A stretch of 64,000 nt of DNA from an uncultured bacterium (GTDB lineage: Bacteria > Bacteroidota > Bacteroidia > Chitinophagales > Chitinophagaceae). Where the stretch lies: NCBI GenBank assembly GCA_903920455.1, contig CAIXLY010000077.1, forward strand, positions 35,635 to 99,634. Reading direction: 5' to 3'. Made by a program: the position numbers and the translations under genes. The notes beneath the pieces were generated by a model. The model did not search any database, had not been told where the DNA came from, and saw only the letters and a program-made list of their open reading frames with translations. Below are positions 1 through 8,860 of the stretch, in pieces (the first letter of the stretch is position 1; the number at the start of each line of letters is the position of its first letter).

Positions 1-171
1 ATGAGTAAGCTTAAAAGTGGTGGGGTACTCTATTTTAGCACCAATGCAAGGAAATTCGAATTGGAGACTGATCGAATCAAGGGGGCTGTAAAAGAAATAA
101 CCACCGCAACTGTTCCATTTGATTTCAAGGGGAAGCTGCTGCGGTGGTGTTATGAGATAAAGGCTAACTGA
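1..171 (+). CDS. C-terminal end of a class I SAM-dependent methyltransferase, probably an rRNA methyltransferase (partial)
   Basis: Only the last 56 residues are in the window; the reading frame is open from base 1 and stops at TGA 169-171. The ATG at base 1 is probably an internal methionine. The fragment has the late Rossmann strand of an RlmK-like methyltransferase (GGVLYFSTNARKFEL) and the closing motif ITTATVPFDF followed by RWCYEI, which resembles the ITAKTLSQDF...CWLI ending of RlmK/RlmKL (23S rRNA m7G2069 methylation). The catalytic part lies upstream and cannot be checked, so the specific substrate is inferred. The gene converges on the FKBP gene with a 5-bp gap. Confidence 0.6.
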   Translation: MSKLKSGGVLYFSTNARKFELETDRIKGAVKEITTATVPFDFKGKLLRWCYEIKAN

Positions 172-176
172 AAAGT

Positions 177-608
177 TTAGGCACCTATAATTTCAACGAT
201 TTCAACGTCAAATACAAGGTCCTTGCCAGCCAAGAAATGGTTGGCATCCATGATGATAACGTCTTCCTTCACTTCTACAACTTCAACTGGAACTGGGTGG
301 CCATGTTCATTTTGAAGGTTCAATTTCATTCCTGGTTCAATTTTCATTCCTTCAGGAATGTTTGAGGCTGGAAATTCTATGATCGCTTCTGGATTTTTAA
401 GTCCATATCCCTGATCAGGGGTGATGTCAATCTTTTTCTTTTCACCAACTGCCATTCCAACAACGCCGGCATCAAATCCTGCGATCATTTGTCCTGCGCC
501 AACAGTGAATTCCAATGGTGCACGACCCACTGAACTGTCAAATTGCTCACCATCCAGCAATGTGCCTGTGTAGTGAACTTTTACTACATCTCCTTTTTTA
601 ACTTGCAT
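177..608 (-). CDS. FKBP-type peptidyl-prolyl cis-trans isomerase, SlyD-like
   Basis: A 143-residue cytoplasmic FKBP isomerase/chaperone with no signal peptide. It opens with the FKBP strand KGDVVKVHYTGTLLDGEQFDSS and has the active-site segment G(A/Q)MIAGFDAGVVGM near residues 38-52. An insert-in-flap domain (about 70-128) ends in DANHFLAGKDLVFDVEIVEI, the SlyD/SlpA hallmark. SlyD catalyses prolyl isomerisation and holds unfolded chains through the flap insert. The His/Cys-rich metal-binding tail of E. coli SlyD is absent, so nickel delivery is not predicted. It is a single gene, convergent with the methyltransferase fragment and divergent from the DUF1343 gene. Confidence 0.9.
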   Translation of the reverse strand: MQVKKGDVVKVHYTGTLLDGEQFDSSVGRAPLEFTVGAGQMIAGFDAGVVGMAVGEKKKIDITPDQGYGLKNPEAIIEFPASNIPEGMKIEPGMKLNLQNEHGHPVPVEVVEVKEDVIIMDANHFLAGKDLVFDVEIVEIIGA

Positions 609-749
609 AATGTTTTTTTTAATGATTATTGCTCACTGGTGAACCCACCTGAAATGGACTGAATGCCATTTTATGGAAGATGAAACAGTAAAGTATGTGC
701 AAAACTACCTTTATTCTTTTATTTTTATTGAAATAATCAGTTAAAAGCC

Positions 750-1973
750 ATGCGAAAAGTCCACTTTCTAATGCTGTTTTTGCTCGTCGCTTGCCAAATA
801 AGTTGGACTCAACCTATCCTTACTGGTGCAGAGCAACTTGATCAATACATGCCATTGTTGAAGGACAAGCGGGTAGGCGTATTTGCGAACCAGACTTCTA
901 TGGTTGGCAATGAACACTTGGTCGACGTGTTGATAAAGCATGGGGTAAAGGTTGGTGTGATCTTTGGTCCAGAACACGGATTTCGTGGCACTGCAGATGC
1001 CGGTGAAAAAATCGGTAACTATATAGATCTAAAAACCGGCATACCGGTTGTGTCATTGTATGGCGCCAAACATCAGCCTTCGCATGAAGACCTTAAAGAC
1101 ATTGATCTCTTGTTGTTTGATATCCAGGATGTGGGTGTTCGTTTTTATACCTACATTTCTTCACTCGAGGAATATATGGAAGCGGCATTCATCAATAAAA
1201 AACCCCTGATTATTCTTGATCGTCCCAACCCCAATATTCATTATGTTGATGGCCCAGTTCTCGATACTGCCTTTCGATCTTTTGTGGGTATGCAACCTAT
1301 TCCGGTTGTATATGGAATGACTATAGGCGAGTATGCCCAGATGCTTGTTGGTGAGAAGTGGTTATCAATACAAGCGAATAAGGCCTTTGACGAAATGAAA
1401 AAAGCGGGGGATAAACTACTGTCTGTAATCCCATGTGGGAATTATTCAAGGGAGAGTGTATACAGTCTTCCAGTAAAACCTTCTCCCAATCTGCCTTCAA
1501 TGAGCGCAATATATTGGTATCCTTCCATCTGTTTTTTTGAGGGCACCGTATTGAGTGAAGGAAGAGGTACTGAAAAACCTTTTCAATTGATAGGGCATCC
1601 CTCGCTTCCAGATACCCTATTTTCTTTTACACCAGTCTCCATGCCGGGAGCCAACAATCCAAAGCTGAAGGATAGGTTATGTTATGGATGGGATCTTTCA
1701 GAAGGCGATAAGGAGGTTAGGACTAAAGTGGACGGAAGGATTCAGCTTTCTTATCTGCTGACAGCCTACAACCTCTTCCCAGCGAAGGATCAATTCTTCA
1801 TTCTGCCAAAGTCGGGCAATACGCGCGGTGCGTTCTTTAATAAACTTGCGGGCAATGAAGTGTTGATGGATCAAATCAAAAGGGGGATGAAAGAAGAGGA
1901 GATAAGAGAAAGCTGGAAGCCTAGCCTGAAGGCCTTTAAACGCGTTAGAGCGAAATACCTCATCTACAAATAG
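750..1973 (+). CDS. DUF1343 protein, predicted exo-beta-N-acetylmuramidase (NamZ-like, GH171)
   Basis: A 407-residue exported protein. The short N-terminal signal ends in LLVAC at residues 11-15, which resembles a lipobox, so it may be a lipoprotein. The DUF1343 signatures are present: GVFANQTSM near 43-51, GPEHGFRG at 73-80, LLLFDIQDVGVRFYTYISS near 120-138 and DRPNP near 156. The founding member, NamZ, removes non-reducing terminal MurNAc from peptidoglycan fragments, so a role in wall recycling follows from the family. No muropeptide transporter or MurNAc kinase gene lies nearby. The ATG at 750 is preceded by an AT-rich 140-bp gap holding a possible TACCTTTA box. Confidence 0.85.
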   Translation: MRKVHFLMLFLLVACQISWTQPILTGAEQLDQYMPLLKDKRVGVFANQTSMVGNEHLVDVLIKHGVKVGVIFGPEHGFRGTADAGEKIGNYIDLKTGIPVVSLYGAKHQPSHEDLKDIDLLLFDIQDVGVRFYTYISSLEEYMEAAFINKKPLIILDRPNPNIHYVDGPVLDTAFRSFVGMQPIPVVYGMTIGEYAQMLVGEKWLSIQANKAFDEMKKAGDKLLSVIPCGNYSRESVYSLPVKPSPNLPSMSAIYWYPSICFFEGTVLSEGRGTEKPFQLIGHPSLPDTLFSFTPVSMPGANNPKLKDRLCYGWDLSEGDKEVRTKVDGRIQLSYLLTAYNLFPAKDQFFILPKSGNTRGAFFNKLAGNEVLMDQIKRGMKEEEIRESWKPSLKAFKRVRAKYLIYK

Positions 1974-2000
1974 ACAACGCATCTAAGCACTTATATTGAT

Positions 2001-2008
2001 TACTTTTG
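2001..2008 (+). promoter_or_regulatory. TAnnTTTG -7 box of fmt
   Basis: TACTTTTG lies four bases before the fmt ATG at 2013. It matches the Bacteroidota -7 consensus TAnnTTTG exactly. No clear TTTG -33 box is seen at 19-23 bp upstream. Its closeness to the ATG predicts a leaderless or nearly leaderless mRNA. Confidence 0.5.
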
Positions 2009-2012
2009 CGCT

Positions 2013-2951
2013 ATGCCAAACCTTAAAGATTGCCGTATTGTTTTCATGGGTACTCCAGAATTTGCTGTAGCCATACTCGATAGACTTGTGCAGGAGCGTT
2101 GTGCTGTTGTTGGTGTTGTTACTGCTGCCGATAAGCCTGCTGGAAGGGGAATGGAACTTTCTCAGAGTGCGGTAAAAAAATATGCTGTGGATAAAGGATT
2201 GCATATTCTTCAGCCCATCAAATTAAAAGATCCTGAATTCATAGCACAGTTGGAATCACTGCATGCAGATGTGCAGGTGGTAGTTGCTTTTCGAATGCTT
2301 CCTGAACTGGTGTGGAACATGCCACCCATGGGTACCATTAATCTTCATGCATCATTGCTGCCAAAATACAGAGGCGCTGCACCCATCAACTGGGCGATTA
2401 TTAATGGGGAGACAGAAACAGGCATCACCACATTTAAGCTGCAACATGCCATTGATACTGGTGATGTATTGATGCAGCAGCCGATAACTATTCGTCAAGA
2501 CCAAACGGCGGGTGAGTTGCATGATCAAATGAAAATGCTTGGCGCAGCACTTGTATTTGAGACCCTGAAAAAATATTGTGAAGGAACGCTTGCCCCTATT
2601 CCTCAGTCTGCCATACACGATGAGGCATCAATTTCAACTGCACCAAAAATCAATACCGATACGTGCAGAATAAATTGGTTTTTATCTGCTAAGCAAGTGG
2701 TTGATTTAATACGAGGACTGTCACCTTATCCTGGTGCATTTACAACACTTGACGGTAAGATGCTTAAAGTGTATTCTTCTTCTTTCGAAGCAGCGGCTCC
2801 ACATATTGCTGTCGGCGAGTACGACACAGATCAAAAAATGTTTCTTCGTTTTGCTGCAAAAGATGGATGGGTGTACGTAAAGGAAATACAGCTTGAAGGA
2901 AAGAAAAGAATGAAAATTGAGGATTTTCTTAGGGGGTACAGAATCAAGTAG
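2013..2951 (+). CDS. fmt: methionyl-tRNA formyltransferase
   Basis: A 312-residue cytoplasmic enzyme that formylates initiator Met-tRNA using 10-formyl-tetrahydrofolate; the length is usual for the family. The N-terminal domain starts FMGTPEFAVAILDRL. The folate and catalytic site reads NLHASLLPKYRGAAPINWAI, supplying the conserved Asn and His, and IDTGDVL supplies the conserved Asp. The C-terminal OB-like tRNA-binding domain begins around residue 205. The first ATG in frame, at 2013, follows directly on a promoter box, which supports this start. It is followed by pepT after 35 bp. Confidence 0.97.
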   Translation: MPNLKDCRIVFMGTPEFAVAILDRLVQERCAVVGVVTAADKPAGRGMELSQSAVKKYAVDKGLHILQPIKLKDPEFIAQLESLHADVQVVVAFRMLPELVWNMPPMGTINLHASLLPKYRGAAPINWAIINGETETGITTFKLQHAIDTGDVLMQQPITIRQDQTAGELHDQMKMLGAALVFETLKKYCEGTLAPIPQSAIHDEASISTAPKINTDTCRINWFLSAKQVVDLIRGLSPYPGAFTTLDGKMLKVYSSSFEAAAPHIAVGEYDTDQKMFLRFAAKDGWVYVKEIQLEGKKRMKIEDFLRGYRIK

Positions 2952-2986
2952 TTTACTTAGTTAATAATTGTATGGGGGTAAAATAA

Positions 2987-4222
2987 ATGATGAGTCCAAT
3001 TGCTGAGCGTTTAATGCGCTATGTAAGTATTGATACACAGAGTGATCCTGAAAGTGAATCTTTCCCGTCAACTGAAAAACAGAAAGACCTCTCAAGATTG
3101 CTGGTGGCAGAGCTTTTGCAGATGGGGGTCTCCGATGCGCATATCGATGAATGGGGCTATGTGTATGCCACGATCCCTTCAAATTCAACCAAAAGGCTAC
3201 CTGTAATTTGCTTCTGCTCTCATGTTGATACAGCACCTGATTGCAGCGGCAGCAATGTCAGGCCGATTTTTCATCAAAATTATCAAGGACAGGCTATTAT
3301 ACTTCCAGATGATCCAACTCAGGTCATTACCACTGCAGAGCATCCTTACTTACTCGAAAAAATTGGAGATGACATCATCACGGCAAGTGGCTTAACACTT
3401 CTTGGTGCAGATGACAAAGCCGGGGTATCGGTTATCATGGAGCTGGCAAAGCGGTTAATGAATAGTCCAGCCATTGTTCATGGCGATGTCAGAATTCTGT
3501 TTACCCCCGACGAGGAAGTGGGAAGGGGCGTGGAGCATGTTGACATGAATAAGTTAGCTGCTGATGTTGGGTATACGCTTGATGGGGGTGAATTGGGATC
3601 GTTTGAGTTTGAAACATTTTCTGCCGATGGTGTTGAGGTAATTATACATGGTGTGAGTGCACATCCGGGAACAGCAAAGGGTAAGATGGTCAATGCAATA
3701 AAAATTGCATCAGCATTTGTTGCCGCGCTACCCAAAGATGAAATGGCGCCGGAACTGACTGAGGGCAGGGAGGGTTTTTTTCATCCCACCGATATTAAGG
3801 GTGGAGCAGAGACAGCAAGTGTTAAATTCATCATCAGGGATTTCAATACTGCCAAGCTCGCTGAATACGAGCTAAAATTGGAGTCTATTCTTCGAGATGT
3901 CATGCAAGCATATCCACTGGCATCATATGAGTTTAAGATCAAGGAGCAGTATCGCAACATGAGGGAAGTGTTGGATCTTTATCCTGAAGTTACTCAGCAT
4001 GCACTAAAAGCAATTGAGCAGTGTGGGTTGATTCCAAAAACTGAGCCAGTTCGAGGAGGCACGGATGGGTCAAGACTTTCTTTCATGGGCCTTCCATGTC
4101 CAAATATTTTCACTGGTGAAATGGCATTGCACTCTAAGCATGAGTTTGTGAGCGTTCAAGATATGGAGAAGTCAGTAGAGGTGTTGGTTAGGCTTCTTCA
4201 AAATTGGGAAGCGTCAGTTTAA
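2987..4222 (+). CDS. pepT: peptidase T (tripeptide aminopeptidase, M20B)
   Basis: A 411-residue di-zinc metallopeptidase that cleaves the N-terminal residue from tripeptides in the cytoplasm. Metal-site motifs are visible in order: SHVDTAPD near residues 78-85, GADDKAGV near 138-145, DEEVGRG near 172-178 with the general-base Glu pair, and HSKHEF near the C-terminus. The dimerisation-domain motif SAHPGTAKGK is near 222-231. Two ATG codons stand in a row (2987 and 2990), so the start is uncertain by one residue. It is probably read through from fmt, 35 bp upstream. Confidence 0.95.
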   Translation: MMSPIAERLMRYVSIDTQSDPESESFPSTEKQKDLSRLLVAELLQMGVSDAHIDEWGYVYATIPSNSTKRLPVICFCSHVDTAPDCSGSNVRPIFHQNYQGQAIILPDDPTQVITTAEHPYLLEKIGDDIITASGLTLLGADDKAGVSVIMELAKRLMNSPAIVHGDVRILFTPDEEVGRGVEHVDMNKLAADVGYTLDGGELGSFEFETFSADGVEVIIHGVSAHPGTAKGKMVNAIKIASAFVAALPKDEMAPELTEGREGFFHPTDIKGGAETASVKFIIRDFNTAKLAEYELKLESILRDVMQAYPLASYEFKIKEQYRNMREVLDLYPEVTQHALKAIEQCGLIPKTEPVRGGTDGSRLSFMGLPCPNIFTGEMALHSKHEFVSVQDMEKSVEVLVRLLQNWEASV

Positions 4223-4294
4223 GGCTTGGAACTTTATCATGTTGTTAGTAAATAATATTGCAACTTCATGGCATTGGCCAGCAGAAAATTATTT

Positions 4295-4302
4295 TACATT
4301 TG
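4295..4302 (+). promoter_or_regulatory. TAnnTTTG -7 box of exbB
   Basis: TACATTTG sits 15 bases before the exbB ATG. A TTGG lies 17 bp upstream as a weak, slightly too close -33 candidate. Confidence 0.45.
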
Positions 4303-4317
4303 TACAAATAAACTAAC

Positions 4318-5010
4318 ATGATAGCAAGTTTTCTTCAGATCAATTCAGCCGGGGCATTGCAGGATACTTCTGCGGTTGCTCAAGCATCAAAGCCAATGCA
4401 GTTGTGGGATATTTTACAGTCTGGGGGAACCCTGATGATACCGCTTGGGGTATTGTTTGTACTTGCAATATTCTTTTTCTTTGAAAGATTTATCGCAATC
4501 CGAAAGGCTGGAAAAATTGATGATAATTTCATGCGCATCATTCGTGATCATATTGTTAACGGCAATATTACAGCTGCCCGTGCAATGACTAAGAATACTG
4601 ATAATCCTGTTGCACGTATTATTGATAAGGGAGTTCAACGCATTGGAAAGCCCATCGATGCGATTGAGCGCAGCATGGAAAATATTGCACGACTGGAAAT
4701 GTATAACCTTGAAAGAAACCTGAGTGTGTTGAGCGTAATCTCTCGGGCAGCTCCGATTTTCGGTTTCGTAGGAACACTTGCCGGATTGATGCAACTGTTT
4801 TTTGATATCAACACAACCGGTGAATTTGTGTTGAATACCATTGCGGGTGGATTGTATGTGAAGCTGGTTACTTCGATCTCAGGGTTGTTGATTGGACTAG
4901 TATCGTTTCTGTCTTTCAGTTTCTTGCATACACAAATTGATAAGACTGCCAACAAGATGGAAGTTGCTGCTGCAGACTTTTTAGATATCCTTCAAGAGCC
5001 CACAAAGTAG
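4318..5010 (+). CDS. exbB: MotA/TolQ/ExbB proton channel family protein
   Basis: A 230-residue inner-membrane protein with the ExbB/TolQ layout. One transmembrane helix is near residues 40-57 (IPLGVLFVLAIFFFFERF). A cytoplasmic stretch of about 80 residues follows, then two helices, near 143-160 (FGFVGTLAGLMQLF) and 170-205 (GGLYVKLVTSISGLLIGLVS). With ExbD it forms the proton-driven motor that energises TonB or related outer-membrane machines. exbD follows 11 bp later, so the two form an operon. No tonB lies beside them, so the driven partner is unknown. They are shorter and simpler than the T9SS motor GldLM. Confidence 0.9.
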   Translation: MIASFLQINSAGALQDTSAVAQASKPMQLWDILQSGGTLMIPLGVLFVLAIFFFFERFIAIRKAGKIDDNFMRIIRDHIVNGNITAARAMTKNTDNPVARIIDKGVQRIGKPIDAIERSMENIARLEMYNLERNLSVLSVISRAAPIFGFVGTLAGLMQLFFDINTTGEFVLNTIAGGLYVKLVTSISGLLIGLVSFLSFSFLHTQIDKTANKMEVAAADFLDILQEPTK

Positions 5011-5021
5011 AATAAGTAGAA

Positions 5022-5420
5022 ATGCGAATAAGAAAAACATACCGAGCTGATGCAGAGGTCTTCACAGAAGCCCTAAATGATATTCTTTTCATCCTGTTGA
5101 TGTTTTTTCTCATTGTGTCTACATTGGCCAATCCCAATGTAATCAAGCTTTCTCAGCCAAAGTCACAAGGTGACACAAAGGCAAAACAAAATGTAGTGGT
5201 ATCCATTGATGCCAATAAACAATTTTATATAGGCACCACACCGGTTGGTATCGATTCACTAAAGGCTATGTTGGTTCCGGTGATTGCTAAAGAAAAAACC
5301 GAGGTTCCCACGATTGTGATCAATGCTGATAAGTCCGTCGACATTGATGCAGTTGTTTCAGTCATGCGTATTGCAAAAGAACTTGGTGCAAAAACGGTAC
5401 TCTCTGTCGAGAAGCAGTAG
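5022..5420 (+). CDS. exbD: ExbD/TolR family biopolymer transport protein
   Basis: A 132-residue protein with a short cytoplasmic N-terminus, one transmembrane helix (about 16-38, NDILFILLMFFLIVSTLA) carrying the proton-relay Asp at its start, and a periplasmic domain ending in the ExbD-type segment PTIVINADKSVDIDAVVSVM. It is the stator partner of the ExbB protein encoded 11 bp upstream. The stop codon is five bases from the end of the convergent prmC gene, with no clear terminator between them. Confidence 0.9.
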   Translation: MRIRKTYRADAEVFTEALNDILFILLMFFLIVSTLANPNVIKLSQPKSQGDTKAKQNVVVSIDANKQFYIGTTPVGIDSLKAMLVPVIAKEKTEVPTIVINADKSVDIDAVVSVMRIAKELGAKTVLSVEKQ

Positions 5421-5425
5421 TAAGC

Positions 5426-6307
5426 CTAGAGAGAGGCTCCAATTTTTCTGCCAACCACCATTCTTTCCTTTCCTTGTAAGTCTGACTTTACCTGAACATC
5501 TTCAAATTCATTTTCTTCCAACAATGCTGCAACTTCATTGCTGAAGTCAGCATGGGTCTCAAAAAATATCTTACCGCCCCTCAACAGATGGTGGGCAGAG
5601 AATTCGATGATTGATTTATAGAATTGCATCGGATCGTTATTGGTGATAAACAATGCTTCGTGCGGTTCATGTTCCAGTACGTTTGGTGCCATATCCAACT
5701 TGTCAGCATGGGGGATATATGGGGGGTTGCTAATGATCACATCATACGCAGGAAGATGATCGTCTTTGCTCTCCTTAAGGATATCAAGTCTTTTGTAAAT
5801 CACATCTGCTTGATTTGCTTCTGCATTTTTTACTGCAAGCTCTATCGCTCCTGTACTGTTATCAATTCCCCATACTTCCCAGGAAGGGAAATATCTTTTT
5901 AGTGCAACTGCAATGCATCCACTGCCGGTACCAATATCGATTGCTTTAAACACATGATCATCCTTCTGTGATAATTCGGCCATGGTTTTTCTTGCTTCTT
6001 CAACCAGCTCTTCTGTTTCGGGCCTTGGTATAAGCACTCGCTCATCAACTTGAAAGCGCATCCCACTGAACCATGTAGACCCCAATACATATTGTACGGG
6101 CTTTCCTGCGACTAGTGCATTTTTAATAGTTTCAAATCGTTCAATTTGATCCTGATTCATTTCTTGGTCATGGTAGATGATTCTTTTTGACCTTTCCCAT
6201 CCGGTTAATTCCTCCATCACCCAGTCGGCAATATTTGCACTTTCTCTGTTATCATAGTAATGGGCGATGCTTGATTTCAATAGCTGATAGGCTTCTTTGA
6301 TGCGCAT
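5426..6307 (-). CDS. prmC: peptide chain release factor N5-glutamine methyltransferase
   Basis: Methylates the Gln of the GGQ motif in release factors RF1 and RF2. The 293-residue form starts at MRIKEAYQLL. An upstream in-frame ATG at 6361 would add 18 residues unlike the family, and the promoter box three bases before 6307 supports the shorter start. Visible motifs are PRPETEELVEE, the SAM-binding IDIGTGSGCIAVAL, and the catalytic NPPYIP. The N-terminal helical domain that recognises release factors is complete. The gene is convergent with exbD and divergent from ribD. Confidence 0.95.
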   Translation of the reverse strand: MRIKEAYQLLKSSIAHYYDNRESANIADWVMEELTGWERSKRIIYHDQEMNQDQIERFETIKNALVAGKPVQYVLGSTWFSGMRFQVDERVLIPRPETEELVEEARKTMAELSQKDDHVFKAIDIGTGSGCIAVALKRYFPSWEVWGIDNSTGAIELAVKNAEANQADVIYKRLDILKESKDDHLPAYDVIISNPPYIPHADKLDMAPNVLEHEPHEALFITNNDPMQFYKSIIEFSAHHLLRGGKIFFETHADFSNEVAALLEENEFEDVQVKSDLQGKERMVVGRKIGASL

Positions 6308-6310
6308 GGT

Positions 6311-6318
6311 CAAATGTA
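6311..6318 (-). promoter_or_regulatory. TAnnTTTG -7 box of prmC
   Basis: On the minus strand TACATTTG ends three bases before the prmC ATG. CTTG stands 21 bp further upstream as a partial -33 box. The spacing predicts a leaderless message and helps choose the start codon. Confidence 0.5.
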
Positions 6319-6404
6319 AAACAATTAACTTTGTAGTAGCAAGCCAGTGAGGAGTGGTCATTTAAAAAGTGATAAATCCTTTTATTTGGAATGTTTACCT
6401 CAAT

Positions 6405-7457
6405 ATGATTTCAACCGATATTTTTTTTATGCAACGTGCGCTGGACCTTGCCGCCAAGGGTGCTGGTCATGTTTCACCAAATCCAATGGTGGGAGCTGTG
6501 CTGGTTCATGATGGAGAAATTATTGGTGAAGGGTATCACGAACAATTCGGACAGTCACATGCAGAGATCAATTGTTTGCATGCTGTTAAGGATGAATTAA
6601 GGCATCTCATTCCTGTATCAACCATGTATGTTACCTTGGAGCCATGTGCTCATCAAGGAAAAACACCGCCATGCGCAGATAGGTTGGTTGTGGAGGGATT
6701 GAAAACTGTTGTGATTGCTACATCCGATCCAAATCCTTTGGTGAATGGAAAGGGCATTGCAATTCTAGAAAAGGCTGGCATTGAAGTTAGGATTGGGGTA
6801 TTGGAGCAGGCTGCACAATTTCAGAACCGCAGGTTTTTTACCTCTTGTCAAAAGGGCAGGCCCTATATTCTATTGAAGTGGGCGCAGACAGGAGATGGTT
6901 TTATTTCCTCAGGTACTGCTGAGCGATTGAAAATCACCTCGCACAAAACTGATATTCTTGTTCATCAATGGAGAGCGGAGGAGGATGCGATCATGATTGG
7001 CAGTCGAACTGCATTGCTGGATGATCCCTTACTCACCAATAGGTATAATGACGGGCCGTCGCCTCTCCGCATTGTATTGGATAGCAACAACAGCCTGCCA
7101 ACAACACTAAAGATGTTCAATGATGGGAATCCTGTAGTTATAATCAGTCGTCATAAAGACTTACAAGAAGGGAACCTGCGCTACAAGAAAATTGAAAAAG
7201 ACATCAATTACTGGAAGCACCTTTTCATTTTTCTGCATGAACTAAACATTCAGGGGTTGATGGTAGAGGGCGGAGCACAATTAATCTCTTCTATGATTGA
7301 AGGGGGACATTGGGATGAAATCCGTGTACTCATCAATCCAACAAAAAAAATCGTCAGCGGTATTTCCGCACCAACATTACCACACAACATCAGCAAAACA
7401 GATCACCAACAGATCGGAAATGAGTTGCTACATATTTATTACAACAGCAACCAATGA
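6405..7457 (+). CDS. ribD: bifunctional riboflavin biosynthesis deaminase/reductase
   Basis: Carries out two successive riboflavin steps: deamination of the pyrimidine from GTP cyclohydrolase II, then NADPH reduction of the ribosyl side chain. The deaminase domain holds SHAEINCL (zinc His and catalytic Glu) and EPCAHQGKTPPCADR (two zinc Cys). The reductase domain holds LKWAQTGDGFISS and a late VEGGAQLISSMIEGG. The frame is open from 6369, but MISTDIFFMQRALDLA from 6405 fits the family N-terminus best, giving 350 residues; 6429 is also possible. It overlaps yigZ by four bases (ATGA), so the two are co-translated. Confidence 0.93.
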   Translation: MISTDIFFMQRALDLAAKGAGHVSPNPMVGAVLVHDGEIIGEGYHEQFGQSHAEINCLHAVKDELRHLIPVSTMYVTLEPCAHQGKTPPCADRLVVEGLKTVVIATSDPNPLVNGKGIAILEKAGIEVRIGVLEQAAQFQNRRFFTSCQKGRPYILLKWAQTGDGFISSGTAERLKITSHKTDILVHQWRAEEDAIMIGSRTALLDDPLLTNRYNDGPSPLRIVLDSNNSLPTTLKMFNDGNPVVIISRHKDLQEGNLRYKKIEKDINYWKHLFIFLHELNIQGLMVEGGAQLISSMIEGGHWDEIRVLINPTKKIVSGISAPTLPHNISKTDHQQIGNELLHIYYNSNQ

Positions 7458-8074
7458 TTCATGACCCCAATTATTATCAGTCAATAGAAAGTCCTTCTGT
7501 AGCCGAGTTTACGGATAGGGGAAGCCGATTTGTTGCACTTGCATTTCCTGTGTTATCAATTGATTCTTTCAAGCAGATATTGAATGACGTGAAAAAAGAG
7601 CATCCCAAGGCTTCGCACCACTGTTTTGCATACCGTATTGGTGCGGAGGGTATGACGTTCCGGGTTACAGATGCAGGTGAGCCCTCTGGCACAGCAGGAC
7701 GGCCAATACTTGGGCAAATCGATAGCAAGGGGTTGACCAATCTCTGTGTTATCGTTGTGCGTTATTTTGGCGGAACACTCCTTGGCGTACCTGGCTTGAT
7801 CAACGCCTACAAAAGCGCTGCATCTATGGCCTTACAACTGACTCCTGCGATTAGGAAAGCAGTCGAAGTTTCATATGAACTTCAATTCGATTACACCGTA
7901 GTGAATGATGTGATTAAGACAATAAAAAGATTCAACTGCAACATCACCAAGCAGGAGATGCAACTGTTCTGCATATACGAAATTGGGATACCGAAAATAA
8001 ATGAGATGGATTGTCTTAGGCTGCTGTCAGACATCAAAGGGTGTAGCCTAAAAAAGAAAAGCGACTCAGCTTGA
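7454..8074 (+). CDS. YigZ/IMPACT family protein (UPF0029)
   Basis: A 206-residue cytoplasmic protein of the conserved YigZ/IMPACT family. The N-terminal UPF0029 domain shows the SRFVA start, HHCFAYRIG near residues 55-63, and DAGEPSGTAGRPIL near 75-88, followed by VVRYFGGTLLGVPGLINAY, the family signature. The C-terminal part is the smaller DUF1949-like domain. Eukaryotic IMPACT regulates GCN2; the bacterial role is unsettled. The start codon overlaps the ribD stop, so it is translated with ribD, although no functional link to riboflavin is known to me. Confidence 0.9.
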   Translation: MIHDPNYYQSIESPSVAEFTDRGSRFVALAFPVLSIDSFKQILNDVKKEHPKASHHCFAYRIGAEGMTFRVTDAGEPSGTAGRPILGQIDSKGLTNLCVIVVRYFGGTLLGVPGLINAYKSAASMALQLTPAIRKAVEVSYELQFDYTVVNDVIKTIKRFNCNITKQEMQLFCIYEIGIPKINEMDCLRLLSDIKGCSLKKKSDSA

Positions 8075-8089
8075 TGATGAATCGCTTTT
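8057..8089. terminator. bidirectional hairpin between yigZ and the zinc-ribbon gene
   Basis: AAAAGCGA at 8057-8064 pairs with TCGCTTTT at 8082-8089 across a 17-base loop that contains the yigZ stop codon. A-rich and T-rich flanks would serve both convergent genes. The long loop makes it a moderate candidate. Confidence 0.45.
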
Positions 8090-8107
8090 ATATATTCGTT
8101 GAGGAAT

Positions 8108-8854
8108 TTATTTAGCAGGACTGATTTCTTCATCAACAAGAACACGTCCGCAGTTTTCGCAAACAATGATTTTCTTGTGCTGACGAATTTCACTCTGACG
8201 TTGTGGTGGGATGGAGTTAAAGCATCCTCCGCAAGCATCACGAACTACAGGTACTACAGCAAGTCCGTTGTGGAAATTCTTTCTGATTCTATCAAAGGAA
8301 GCTAGCAATCTAGGGTCAACTGCAACACGTGCTTTGTCGGCCACTGCCCTATATTCTTTTTCTTCTTTTTCGGTTTCAGCAACTATTTTATCAAGCTCAC
8401 CTTTTTTAACTTTCAGGTTCGCCTCTTTTGCAGCGATATTCTTTTTTGCCGCTTCAAGGACTCTTGCTTTTTCAGTAATTTCTTCACTAGCATCTTTAAT
8501 GTGACGCTCACAAAGTTTCACCTCTAGGGTTTGCATTTCAAGCTCTTTGTTGATGGCTTCGAATTCCCTATTGTTTTTTACATTATCACTTTGCTTTTCA
8601 TACTTTTTTATCAAGTCCTCAGAATGGGCAATGGCTTCTTTTTTCTGTTTGATAAATTCGTTGATGCCATTCACTTCTTCCTCTAGCCTGGTTTCCCTGG
8701 CATGGAGTCCTTCGATCTCATCCTCCAAATCGCGTACTTCAATTGGAAGTTCTCCTTTGAGGATTGCTATCTCATCTAGCTTGCTTTCTACTTTTTGCAG
8801 AGTAAGAAGGGAAGCGAGTTTTTCTTCTACGGAATATTCTTTTACTGTTGCCAT
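8108..8854 (-). CDS. coiled-coil protein with C4-type zinc ribbon (DUF164/CT398 family)
   Basis: A 248-residue protein that is almost wholly heptad-like coiled coil from about residue 10 to 190 (many Lys/Glu/Ala). It ends in a zinc ribbon with two CxxC knuckles, CGGCFN near 207 and CENCG near 231. This is the CT398-like arrangement: a helical hairpin plus a nucleic-acid-type ribbon. Its role is unsettled; RNA or sigma-factor-related functions have been suggested for relatives. It lies six bases downstream of the Nif3-like gene on the same strand, an arrangement I recall as frequent in Bacteroidota. Confidence 0.88.
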   Translation of the reverse strand: MATVKEYSVEEKLASLLTLQKVESKLDEIAILKGELPIEVRDLEDEIEGLHARETRLEEEVNGINEFIKQKKEAIAHSEDLIKKYEKQSDNVKNNREFEAINKELEMQTLEVKLCERHIKDASEEITEKARVLEAAKKNIAAKEANLKVKKGELDKIVAETEKEEKEYRAVADKARVAVDPRLLASFDRIRKNFHNGLAVVPVVRDACGGCFNSIPPQRQSEIRQHKKIIVCENCGRVLVDEEISPAK

Positions 8855-8860
8855 AATGAG

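Noticed and set aside
4414..4955. Antisense ORFs of 126 and 106 residues opposite exbB
   Set aside because: They lie fully inside a conserved membrane-protein gene and their translations have no family features.
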